64,000 nt of DNA from Bacteroidales bacterium (GTDB lineage Bacteria > Bacteroidota > Bacteroidia > Bacteroidales > JAIOZK01), in the NCBI GenBank assembly GCA_021740625.1, contig JAIOZK010000001.1, forward strand, positions 124,001 through 188,000. The letters run 5' to 3'. This document shows, one piece after another, positions 9,684-17,280 of the stretch. The translations under genes were made by a program, and so were the position numbers. Position 1 is the stretch's first letter, and each line of letters starts with the position of its first letter. The notes beneath the pieces were generated by a model. That model saw nothing but the letters and a program-made list of their open reading frames with translations. It was not told the origin of the DNA and made no database searches.

Positions 9684-9753
9684 TTTTTATCCGATTTCCG
9701 GTTGAGTAAACGATAATAAACCAAATGATTATACTCAATTAAGGATTGAATAC

Positions 9754-12700
9754 TTAAAAACTAAATTGTGAACTGTTTTTTTTCTTTCTCCTGTTTCTGA
9801 TACAATAAATACTAACAACAATCAAAACCAATGCAGAAAATGAGATGATAAGACTGGTATAAAACTTCTCATATTTGCTGAATAAGGAAGCATCATCACC
9901 AATCGTGACATATGCTGACCAGAAATAAGGGTGAGCCCGGTATTGGGGTGATCTGGAAAGATAGTCAAGTTTTGCCTGTTGCAAAGCCTTACTTTTGGTC
10001 ATACCATTTTCCAGGTTTTCGTAAAATGAAGTCATAATTTCAGCACCTGATTTATCTTCAACTTCCCATAAGGTCATAACAATGCTGGGCACTCCTGCAT
10101 AAATAAATCCCCTGGCAAGGCTAATTACACCTTCACCTTTCCGCAATTTTCCATAACCGGTATTGCATGCGCTTAATACGGCCATATGCGCATTAAGATT
10201 CAAATTGTAAAGTTCGTAAGCGTATAACTGTCCGTCATTAATTGTATCTTCTGAATTTGTAAATACCAGCCTTGAATACATTGGGTTTACATCGTCTACA
10301 ATCGTGTGCATTGCAAGATGCAACAAATCAAATTCCCCGGCCTGATTTTTAAAATTTGTTTCTGTTGCCTTGTTGCCGGCAAACACAGATCCCCTGATCA
10401 ATTTCGTTATCTGGTTAACTTCTTTTTCCACATTTTGCAAAGGATCCAATTCCTTAAAATCTCCCGGACCTGAAGCACGGATCTCGCTACTTGTTTTGGA
10501 ATATGTAGGTGCAAATGCCAGCAATTTCTTTTTCGCCTTGTCAGGGATTTCGGCTTCAAACAATATCGTTGCAGAAAAGGTATAACTTAATGGGTGATCT
10601 TTAATCAAATAGGGCAAACCACGGTAATCCATCAGGTCAACCACCGGAATATTTTTGATGAGAGATTCGAAAGGTATGTAATTCAAACTTCCGTCAGGAA
10701 CAACAATCAGATTTTTACCTTTCAGGCTGGCCGCAACAGGTCCAATCAGCTTTTTGAATAAACTGTGTGAAACATGTAAAAATTCGTTGTATACTTCCAA
10801 TGAATGATGGAACAAACTTCTCTGATAAAAATCAACAAGAAAGTTAATGCTATTGTTAAATTCTTCACCAAGGTTCATTGAAACTGTTCGGAAATCTTCC
10901 TTGGCAATCATAAACAGAACCAGTGTTGTATCTTGCAGGGCATATTCGAGAAGCACATCGTTATTGGCCAAATTATCCTGAATATTTTTAACATTCATTA
11001 CATTTGTTTCATATTTCAAACTATAATAGGATGGGTAGTTTTTTTCAAATCTGGCGATCAAATTATCATACTTTTTCTTTAAGTCAAATATTTTGTTTTC
11101 CCAGAGTATTACTTTCGACTGGTTTTGACTCACTTTATTCCTCTCATCATATACCAATTTTTCATACGAACTGATGTTCTCTCGCAAACTACGCTCTTTT
11201 TCTTTAAGAGAGTCGGGTATGCCACCGATATCAATTGCCTCCATGTCCCGCATCGATGCTAGCAAAACAGCAGATCTACTTTTTTCAGAAAACTCAAAGG
11301 CTTCTTTCAGGTATTCTTTTTTCGAGGTTACATAATAAAGTTTTAAGCAAGTGGAGATTGCATTCTGAAAAATTTCCCTTACATCATCGGTATACCTCAA
11401 CATACTCTCTTCACGCAAATTAAGACGAATATCATCAACAATATTAACCGCAGTGCGATATGCATTCAGGGAAGCTTTCAGGTCTTCAAGATTACCCTGA
11501 TGCTGATAGCGTTTTAAAAATGCTTCGGATTTACCTACAAGCATGGGCAAAAGTTCATTTACTACAATCAATCCCTCCAGTGGAGGGTTGATGTAAACAT
11601 TGTTTTGACGGAACTCGGGCAGAAACGCGATAATTGCATTCTGATAACTTTCCAGTGCATTGGTAAAATTTTTCCTTTTCATGTAATAATCGCCCAAACG
11701 GAGATAAACTTTTGAAATATAAGGGCTTTTAAAATCAAAATTTCTATTAAAAATATTGAGGGCTTTTCTAAATTCCTGATATGCCTGATCAAGATGTCCT
11801 TTCTCCAGATAAAAATCACCTATTGCCAGAAAGGAATTCCCCAGTTCGTAATGATACACTGAGAGGTTTTTTTCAGCATGTTCGATGGATTCACGATAGT
11901 ACTTTTCTGCCTCTACAGGTCTATCCATCAATTCAAAAGTTTTTGCAATATTTCTGTAAACAATGGTTTTTGAGACTGGATCCTTTGAGATTTTTTCACT
12001 TTGCTGATAATAATCAAGGGCCTGTTCATAGTTCAGCATTTCTGCGTGAACAGCTCCAATATTATTTAACACCGTGGAAATATACTGATGTCCGGAATCG
12101 AATTTTCCACGATAAATCTGCAAGGCTTTTTTATAGTACTCCAGTGCTTTATCAAGATTTCCTTTGCGTTTAAAAATATTACCCTTGTTCACATAAACCA
12201 CCCCAAGTCTGTATGAGTCGGATAGATCATTACGTATAAAAATTTCTTCTGCCCTGTTAAACAATTTCAGTGATTCCTGGTATTTTGAAAACTGAAAGTT
12301 CAAACGACCCATGTTGGCATATAACCTGGCTAAATAGCTTGAATAAGGATCAAGGAATCCCAGAAAAAAATCAAGACTTTTATTGAACAGTTGCAAAGCC
12401 TGATCGAAATCTCCTTTGCTGGCATGAACAATGCCAATATTTTGATAATAAACTCCTATATCAGGATCTGTTAAATCCTTTTTATGGTTTAAAGCAATGT
12501 CAATTGCTTTTTGATAATATTCATTTGCTTTGTCGAAGCGTCCCAGGTAAAAATTATACAATCCTATATTGTTGTATGTTTTCGCAAGAGAAGTGTCACT
12601 TTCGCCGAAAAATTCAATCCTTGTCTTTGCAGATTTCAGCAAAATTTCAATTGCATCATTGTGAGACCCCTGGTCTCCTGTGGCAGTTCCAAGCACATGG

Positions 12701-13068
12701 AAATATTCAGCAATATGCGGAGATTTTTGAAAAGTTTGAAAGCAATCATCCTTTCTCAGTTGATGCAGCATTTCCAGGGCGCGAACATAATCTTCTTTTT
12801 TTATCAATGCATCTGCTTGCTTAATACGAGCAAGCATATAAAGTGTATCATTATCAATTTCCCGGGCAAGGTGGTAAGCTTCATCAAAACAAATCAGAGC
12901 TGAGTCGTAATTGCTATTTTGTAAATAACCCTTACCTTTTTTGATCAAATTGAAGATTGATTGTGGATTTTTCTGAGCATAACAATCAGCAAAGGATAAT
13001 AAATAAAACACTCCAAACCAAATTAAAGCCAAGCGTATTTTATATTGCTTTCCATGTTCCACTTTCAA
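9754..13068 (-). CDS. Exported TPR-CHAT domain protein (caspase-like peptidase fold)
   Basis: This 1104-residue protein has an N-terminal signal segment ending near CYAQ. About ten or more tetratricopeptide repeats follow (residues ~35-500), then a helical linker and a C-terminal CHAT domain. The presumed caspase-like dyad is present: His921 in LLHLAMHT and Cys968 in LSACNTGYG, followed by GEGVISLARGFIYAG, the usual CHAT core. A C-terminal membrane segment (~1054-1076) and a basic tail would anchor it with the TPR and CHAT parts outside the cytoplasm. The start must be TTG (13068) or GTG (13062), because no ATG lies between the upstream TAG and the signal peptide. It converges on the sigma/TPR pair. 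Substrate and trigger are unknown. Confidence 0.85.
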   Translation of the reverse strand: MKVEHGKQYKIRLALIWFGVFYLLSFADCYAQKNPQSIFNLIKKGKGYLQNSNYDSALICFDEAYHLAREIDNDTLYMLARIKQADALIKKEDYVRALEMLHQLRKDDCFQTFQKSPHIAEYFHVLGTATGDQGSHNDAIEILLKSAKTRIEFFGESDTSLAKTYNNIGLYNFYLGRFDKANEYYQKAIDIALNHKKDLTDPDIGVYYQNIGIVHASKGDFDQALQLFNKSLDFFLGFLDPYSSYLARLYANMGRLNFQFSKYQESLKLFNRAEEIFIRNDLSDSYRLGVVYVNKGNIFKRKGNLDKALEYYKKALQIYRGKFDSGHQYISTVLNNIGAVHAEMLNYEQALDYYQQSEKISKDPVSKTIVYRNIAKTFELMDRPVEAEKYYRESIEHAEKNLSVYHYELGNSFLAIGDFYLEKGHLDQAYQEFRKALNIFNRNFDFKSPYISKVYLRLGDYYMKRKNFTNALESYQNAIIAFLPEFRQNNVYINPPLEGLIVVNELLPMLVGKSEAFLKRYQHQGNLEDLKASLNAYRTAVNIVDDIRLNLREESMLRYTDDVREIFQNAISTCLKLYYVTSKKEYLKEAFEFSEKSRSAVLLASMRDMEAIDIGGIPDSLKEKERSLRENISSYEKLVYDERNKVSQNQSKVILWENKIFDLKKKYDNLIARFEKNYPSYYSLKYETNVMNVKNIQDNLANNDVLLEYALQDTTLVLFMIAKEDFRTVSMNLGEEFNNSINFLVDFYQRSLFHHSLEVYNEFLHVSHSLFKKLIGPVAASLKGKNLIVVPDGSLNYIPFESLIKNIPVVDLMDYRGLPYLIKDHPLSYTFSATILFEAEIPDKAKKKLLAFAPTYSKTSSEIRASGPGDFKELDPLQNVEKEVNQITKLIRGSVFAGNKATETNFKNQAGEFDLLHLAMHTIVDDVNPMYSRLVFTNSEDTINDGQLYAYELYNLNLNAHMAVLSACNTGYGKLRKGEGVISLARGFIYAGVPSIVMTLWEVEDKSGAEIMTSFYENLENGMTKSKALQQAKLDYLSRSPQYRAHPYFWSAYVTIGDDASLFSKYEKFYTSLIISFSALVLIVVSIYCIRNRRKKKNSSQFSF

Positions 13069-13142
13069 GATAAAATTGATGTGATAATTTTTCTAAAAGT
13101 AGCCAAAAATCCAGAATTAACAACAAGTAAATCTAAAAAAAT

Positions 13143-13179
13143 AAAAAAAAAGGATGTTGCAAAATAACATCCTTTTTTT
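13143..13179 (-). terminator. Intrinsic terminator of the type IX cargo gene
   Basis: On the minus strand, AGGATGTT and AACATCCT (plus-strand positions 13151-13158 and 13166-13173) pair across a 7-base loop and run into a long T tract. Confidence 0.85.
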
Positions 13180-13211
13180 CTAATTGAAAACGAAATTTTA
13201 CATCTAATACT

Positions 13212-14441
13212 TTACCTTTTAATCAAAAGGAGATCGTTGGTATCTAAATGAAAATTTTTGCTGTTAAAACTTATTTTGTACAGATACATTCCTTCATACA
13301 AATCACTTACATTGATAACTTCATTAACGTATCCACTCACAGATTTTGCCTCCATGTTTCTGATCAGTTTCCCCGTTAAATCAAACAACTGAATATTCAA
13401 AATTCCTTTTTCGGGTAATTCAGCACTTAAATTTACTGTATTTATAGCGGGATTTGGATAAAACGTTTCAATATTCAAGCTGAGTTTTGAAGTGTTAAGC
13501 AATGGTGATGATAAGGTATAGGTAATATTCTCAATACCCTGGCCTTTGGAATCTATCACGTGGCTGGCCGGGTCAATGCCAAGCCGTACTTCCTTTTTAC
13601 TATTTTTTAATACACCACATATTGTAATATAGTTTTCTCCCATTTGCGTGAGCTCCGATCGCTCAGTATCCATCCAGCTAACCTTAACTTTATTTTCAAA
13701 TACTTTATAATTTAGTTCCTGCAGTTCAGACTTAACATCAGTAATTTCGATGAGATCTTCAGGATAATCCAGTGCCAGATAAAATCCACCAAGATCACCA
13801 TTATAATCCATGCTGATGGGTATTTCAACATTGGGATCATTGACTGCATAGCTTTCATAATTTACATCCAGATAAGGAATTGATCTTGATCCAGGCAACC
13901 AGGAACCATCAACATCACCTGAGCTTGAACCACTCGTACTGGCTCCATCACGATTACCACCTCCGACAATAACCGTTGTTTCTTCAAACACCCAATCCCC
14001 GGCAGGGAAAGGATAACCATTTATGAACCATCCGACCACTATGGTAAAAAAGTCATTCATGGTAATTTCACCGTCAGCGTCCACGTCCGCAGCAAGAAAT
14101 TCTATTGTATTAAAGGTATAAAGGCCAAAAATATTCAATAATATGAGGTGTGCATCCTGTATTCCAATGCCACCCGCATCCAGGTCAGTCGCAAAGCTGA
14201 TCTCGTAAGTTCCATTGGGAACACCCAGAAAGGCATAGTTTCCAAGATAATCAGTCGTATCAACTCCAAAAAGGTTACCGTTCGAATCAATCAAACCTAC
14301 GTAAACATCAGACAATGGCAATGTTGGATCGCCATGATAATTCACAGTTCCACTGACAGAACCGCCCTGTGCAAAAACAGATGTACTTAATACCAAACCG
14401 CAGATAGCAGTTACCACCTTATGTAAAAGTTTCGTTTTCAT
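13212..14441 (-). CDS. Type IX secreted protein with dockerin-like and cohesin-like segments
   Basis: The ATG at 14441 is chosen because it opens a clear signal peptide (MKTKLLHKVVTAICGLVLST, cleaved near FAQ); a longer in-frame start at 14516 would run through the upstream promoter-like element. The mature protein has a prealbumin-like beta domain (VSGTVNYHGDPTLPLSDVYV), a dockerin-like calcium loop (DVDADGEITMNDF), a Gly/Ser-rich linker, a cohesin-like beta region (GFYLALDYPEDLIEITDV) and a type A C-terminal sorting domain (FYPNPA to the end). Sorting domains of this type direct cargo through the type IX system to the cell surface or medium. The function of the assembly is unknown. Confidence 0.75.
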   Translation of the reverse strand: MKTKLLHKVVTAICGLVLSTSVFAQGGSVSGTVNYHGDPTLPLSDVYVGLIDSNGNLFGVDTTDYLGNYAFLGVPNGTYEISFATDLDAGGIGIQDAHLILLNIFGLYTFNTIEFLAADVDADGEITMNDFFTIVVGWFINGYPFPAGDWVFEETTVIVGGGNRDGASTSGSSSGDVDGSWLPGSRSIPYLDVNYESYAVNDPNVEIPISMDYNGDLGGFYLALDYPEDLIEITDVKSELQELNYKVFENKVKVSWMDTERSELTQMGENYITICGVLKNSKKEVRLGIDPASHVIDSKGQGIENITYTLSSPLLNTSKLSLNIETFYPNPAINTVNLSAELPEKGILNIQLFDLTGKLIRNMEAKSVSGYVNEVINVSDLYEGMYLYKISFNSKNFHLDTNDLLLIKR

Positions 14442-14487
14442 TATTGTATATTTTAATAAGTAATCATTTAGCAATTGCTGATAGTTT

Positions 14488-14514
14488 ATTCCGTAAAAGG
14501 TGAAAAGGTAACCC
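14488..14514 (-). promoter_or_regulatory. Two-block promoter-like element upstream of the type IX cargo (site B)
   Basis: Read on the minus strand: GGGTTACC (14514-14507), a 12-base spacer, then ACGGAAT (14494-14488). It lies 46 bases upstream of the ATG at 14441. An 18-base stretch that includes the first block is identical to the one before the sigma gene. Confidence 0.6.
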
Positions 14515-14715
14515 ATTTATTACGAAAATAATTAAAATTTATTAAAATCATGCAAATGCATAGGAATGCATTCAGAGCTCTGTACTTACTTATTCAAGGA
14601 AAACATAATAAATTACACTTCATTTTATCCGACTGTTTTTTTTTGATAATGAATGGATTATTTGAAATTCAAAAACATCTTTTTCATTTTAATTAAATAA
14701 AATCTCTTTAAACAG

Positions 14716-14742
14716 GGTTACATTTTACGATTTTCAGGAATT
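14716..14742 (+). promoter_or_regulatory. Two-block promoter-like element upstream of the histidine kinase (site C)
   Basis: GGGTTACA (14716-14723), a 12-base spacer beginning TTTT, then CAGGAAT (14736-14742), 31 bases upstream of the kinase start. It matches sites A and B in first block, spacing and the GAAT end of the second block. It is divergent from site B. Confidence 0.5.
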
Positions 14743-14773
14743 AACTAAAGTAAAATAAAACGCACAGTTTTGG

Positions 14774-15709
14774 ATGGAGGAAAATAAAACCCTAACAGGA
14801 ACAAAAGAACTTTTGGAGAAGCGGATTGAATTGCTCGAGAAAAAACTCAACATTAAAACTGCAGAAGTTGAAAAATTGAAAGCCAGATTTTTGTCTAATA
14901 TCTCCCACGAAATCAGGACTCCCATGAATGCAATCATGGGCTTTTCATGTTTATTAAAAGATGCAAGTTTGAGTAAAGATGAAAAAGATTTCTACCTGGA
15001 GGCCATTCTCAAGAGCAGTGAAAATCTGATGAGAATCATCGAGAACATTATCCAGGCCGCCAGGATTGAATCCAATGATGTCGAAATTCTTGATCAGGAA
15101 GTACAGGTGAATACTCTGATAAAGGAAATGTTAAACAAATTTGAGGCATTGAAAAAGGATTTGGGCAAACAACACATTGAGTTCAGGTTTCTGGAAAGAT
15201 CGAATCAAAAAGAACTAAGCATTAAAACGGATGCTGTTAAACTTCAGCACATCTTGCACAATCTAATTGAGAACGCCTTAAAATTCACGAATGAAGGATT
15301 CATTGAAGTAGGATACAAATTAAAAAGTCCTGGAAAGATCGAATTTTATGTAAAAGATTCAGGCATCGGAATTCCCAATCAAAAGTTAAGTACAGTCTTC
15401 GATAAATTTACACAGGCTGAGTGCAATTCAAAAAAGAAACATAGTGGTATCGGAATCGGATTGAGCATTTCAAAAAACCTGACCGAAGTCCTGGGTGGTA
15501 AAATGGATGTGATATCTGCTGAAGGCATGGGATCAACGTTTTCTTTTACACTGCCTCTGAAAATTATACCGTTGCATAATTTCTCAGACAATCTTTACCA
15601 GAGATTCTCCAACACATGGCCAGAACACCATTATAAATCAATCAGCAATTCGACAAATTACTGGAAAAAAAACATCTCAGTTCATTCAAAAAATTTCAAG
15701 GTTGTTTGA
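14774..15709 (+). CDS. Soluble orphan histidine kinase
   Basis: This 311-residue protein has no signal or membrane segment. It has an N-terminal coiled coil (residues ~10-38) followed directly by a HisKA domain (FLSNISHEIRTPMNAIMGF, phospho-acceptor His45) and a HATPase domain with N box (HNLIENALKFTN), G1 (KDSGIGIP), F box (FDKFTQ) and G2 (GIGIGLSISKNL). All core residues look intact. No sensor or receiver domain is present and no response regulator gene lies nearby, so its input and output are unknown. The tail after the kinase core (~40 residues) matches nothing I recognise. The upstream element links it to the sigma gene and the divergent type IX cargo. Confidence 0.88.
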   Translation: MEENKTLTGTKELLEKRIELLEKKLNIKTAEVEKLKARFLSNISHEIRTPMNAIMGFSCLLKDASLSKDEKDFYLEAILKSSENLMRIIENIIQAARIESNDVEILDQEVQVNTLIKEMLNKFEALKKDLGKQHIEFRFLERSNQKELSIKTDAVKLQHILHNLIENALKFTNEGFIEVGYKLKSPGKIEFYVKDSGIGIPNQKLSTVFDKFTQAECNSKKKHSGIGIGLSISKNLTEVLGGKMDVISAEGMGSTFSFTLPLKIIPLHNFSDNLYQRFSNTWPEHHYKSISNSTNYWKKNISVHSKNFKVV

Positions 15710-15738
15710 TTTGAACTGAAGATGGTCAGGGGAGCATC

Positions 15739-15775
15739 GAAAGCGCATGACATTTGTTGTGCGCTTTCTTCTTTT
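15739..15775 (+). terminator. Intrinsic terminator after the histidine kinase
   Basis: The arms GAAAGCGCA (15739-15747) and TGCGCTTTC (15760-15768) are followed by TTCTTTTC. Confidence 0.75.
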
Positions 15776-15813
15776 CAAACAGATAATTTATAAATTTGCT
15801 AAAAAATTACACA

Positions 15814-17217
15814 GTGATCAAAAAACTATTTTTTACTGCAATTGTCTGTTTTTCGAATTTTGCTTTGATAAGTCAAAACAACAACTATTCGCTGCATTTT
15901 AAAGTAAATGGCCTGATGGATACCGTGGTTTACCTGGCCGGGTATTACGGTGACAGAAATACAGTTGTTGATACGGCATACCCTAAACAGGGCAAATTCG
16001 AATTTGAAGGAAAAAATGAATTGCCTGGCGGAATTTATTTTCTGGTTGATCAGGATAAAAGCAAATTATTTGAATTTATCGTAGACCGTGATCAGAATTT
16101 TACAATTAAAACCGACACCATTTCTTTTATACATAATCTTAAAATCAGGGGGTCGAATGAAAATGAGTTGTTCTTCAATTATGTGCAATTGAGTGAATCT
16201 TTGCACCAGCATGCCGGGGAAATACGAAGAAAAATGCAGGCAGAGGCTGCTGAATCTGAGCGAAATAACTATAACAATACATTAAAAGAGATAAACGACA
16301 GCATTAACCAATTTAAGCAGCAGTTTGTAGTGAATCATCCCGATCACCTGATGACACTAATTTTTAACGCGCTTCAGCAACCAGATATCCCGGATACCCT
16401 GGATCAAAGCAATCCCAACTTTAAAAGAATACAGTATCAGCTCTATAAAAATAATTACTGGAACAATGTTCCCCTTCATGATCCCAGAATTATCAGAACG
16501 CCTGTCTTCCAGAACAAGCTCAAAACTTTTTTTGATAAAATTGTTTATCAGCATCCTGATTCCCTTACCAATGAAATAGACAGGGTACTGGCGAAAACAG
16601 ACACCTCCGATATAGTTTTCAATTACCTGATCTGGCATTTCATCGAACAATACGATCAGGAGGAAGTAATGGGTATGGATAAAATATTTGTTCACCTGGC
16701 AAAAACCTATTTCGGTGATTCTACCCGTGTGATAACATCTGAATCCATACTAAATAAAATAAGAAAGCGTGCGGACCAGATAGCGCCCCTGCTCATCGGT
16801 GAGCCCGCACCCAACATGATACTGCTTGATACAAACGATCGCTTTTATTCATTTTATAACATAGAGTCTGATTTTATCATACTGTTTTTCTACGATTTTG
16901 ACTGTGGTGTTTGCAAGCAAGAAATTCGCATACTAAAACCATTGATCGATACAATACCTCTCAATGTTGAGGTATTCGCAGTTTGCACAGATACAAACCT
17001 GAAAAAATGGAGAAAAAAAATATATGAATATGATATTTCAGATTGGGCAAATGTGAATGCAACCAGGAGCATCACCGAAAATTACCACGACCTGTACGAT
17101 GTTTATGCTACTCCCATGATCTATGTCCTGAATCGGAAAAGAGAAATAATTGCAAAGAAAATAGCTGTTAATCAATTATATCAGTTTTTGATACATTACA
17201 ACCGGAAAAATGAATGA
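15814..17217 (+). CDS. TlpA-like thioredoxin-fold protein with N-terminal DUF4369-type domain
   Basis: The GTG at 15814 gives a standard signal peptide (VIKKLFFTAIVCFSNFALIS); an in-frame TTG at 15796 would add six residues. The N-terminal ~130 residues form a beta domain of the DUF4369 type found in Bacteroidota TlpA/ResA relatives. A helical middle part follows, then a thioredoxin fold with a CGVC active site at about Cys364 and Cys367 and a downstream cis-Pro region (VYATPMIYVL). Such proteins usually act as periplasmic thiol-disulfide oxidoreductases. Neighbouring exported proteins could be substrates, but nothing shows that directly. Confidence 0.82.
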   Translation: MIKKLFFTAIVCFSNFALISQNNNYSLHFKVNGLMDTVVYLAGYYGDRNTVVDTAYPKQGKFEFEGKNELPGGIYFLVDQDKSKLFEFIVDRDQNFTIKTDTISFIHNLKIRGSNENELFFNYVQLSESLHQHAGEIRRKMQAEAAESERNNYNNTLKEINDSINQFKQQFVVNHPDHLMTLIFNALQQPDIPDTLDQSNPNFKRIQYQLYKNNYWNNVPLHDPRIIRTPVFQNKLKTFFDKIVYQHPDSLTNEIDRVLAKTDTSDIVFNYLIWHFIEQYDQEEVMGMDKIFVHLAKTYFGDSTRVITSESILNKIRKRADQIAPLLIGEPAPNMILLDTNDRFYSFYNIESDFIILFFYDFDCGVCKQEIRILKPLIDTIPLNVEVFAVCTDTNLKKWRKKIYEYDISDWANVNATRSITENYHDLYDVYATPMIYVLNRKREIIAKKIAVNQLYQFLIHYNRKNE

Positions 17218-17280
17218 TTTGTATAAAATTTTTAAACTTTTTAAGAGATTTACCGTATATTCACAAGCTGATTTATTTGA

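Noticed and set aside
13081-13110. A possible fourth copy of the GGGTTAC element upstream of the CHAT gene (GGCTACTTTT on the minus strand)
   Set aside because: The first block differs and no GAAT block stands at the 12-base spacing, so it does not fit the other three.
14442-14516. Longer start of the type IX cargo at 14516
   Set aside because: It would bury the signal peptide and translate through the promoter-like element.
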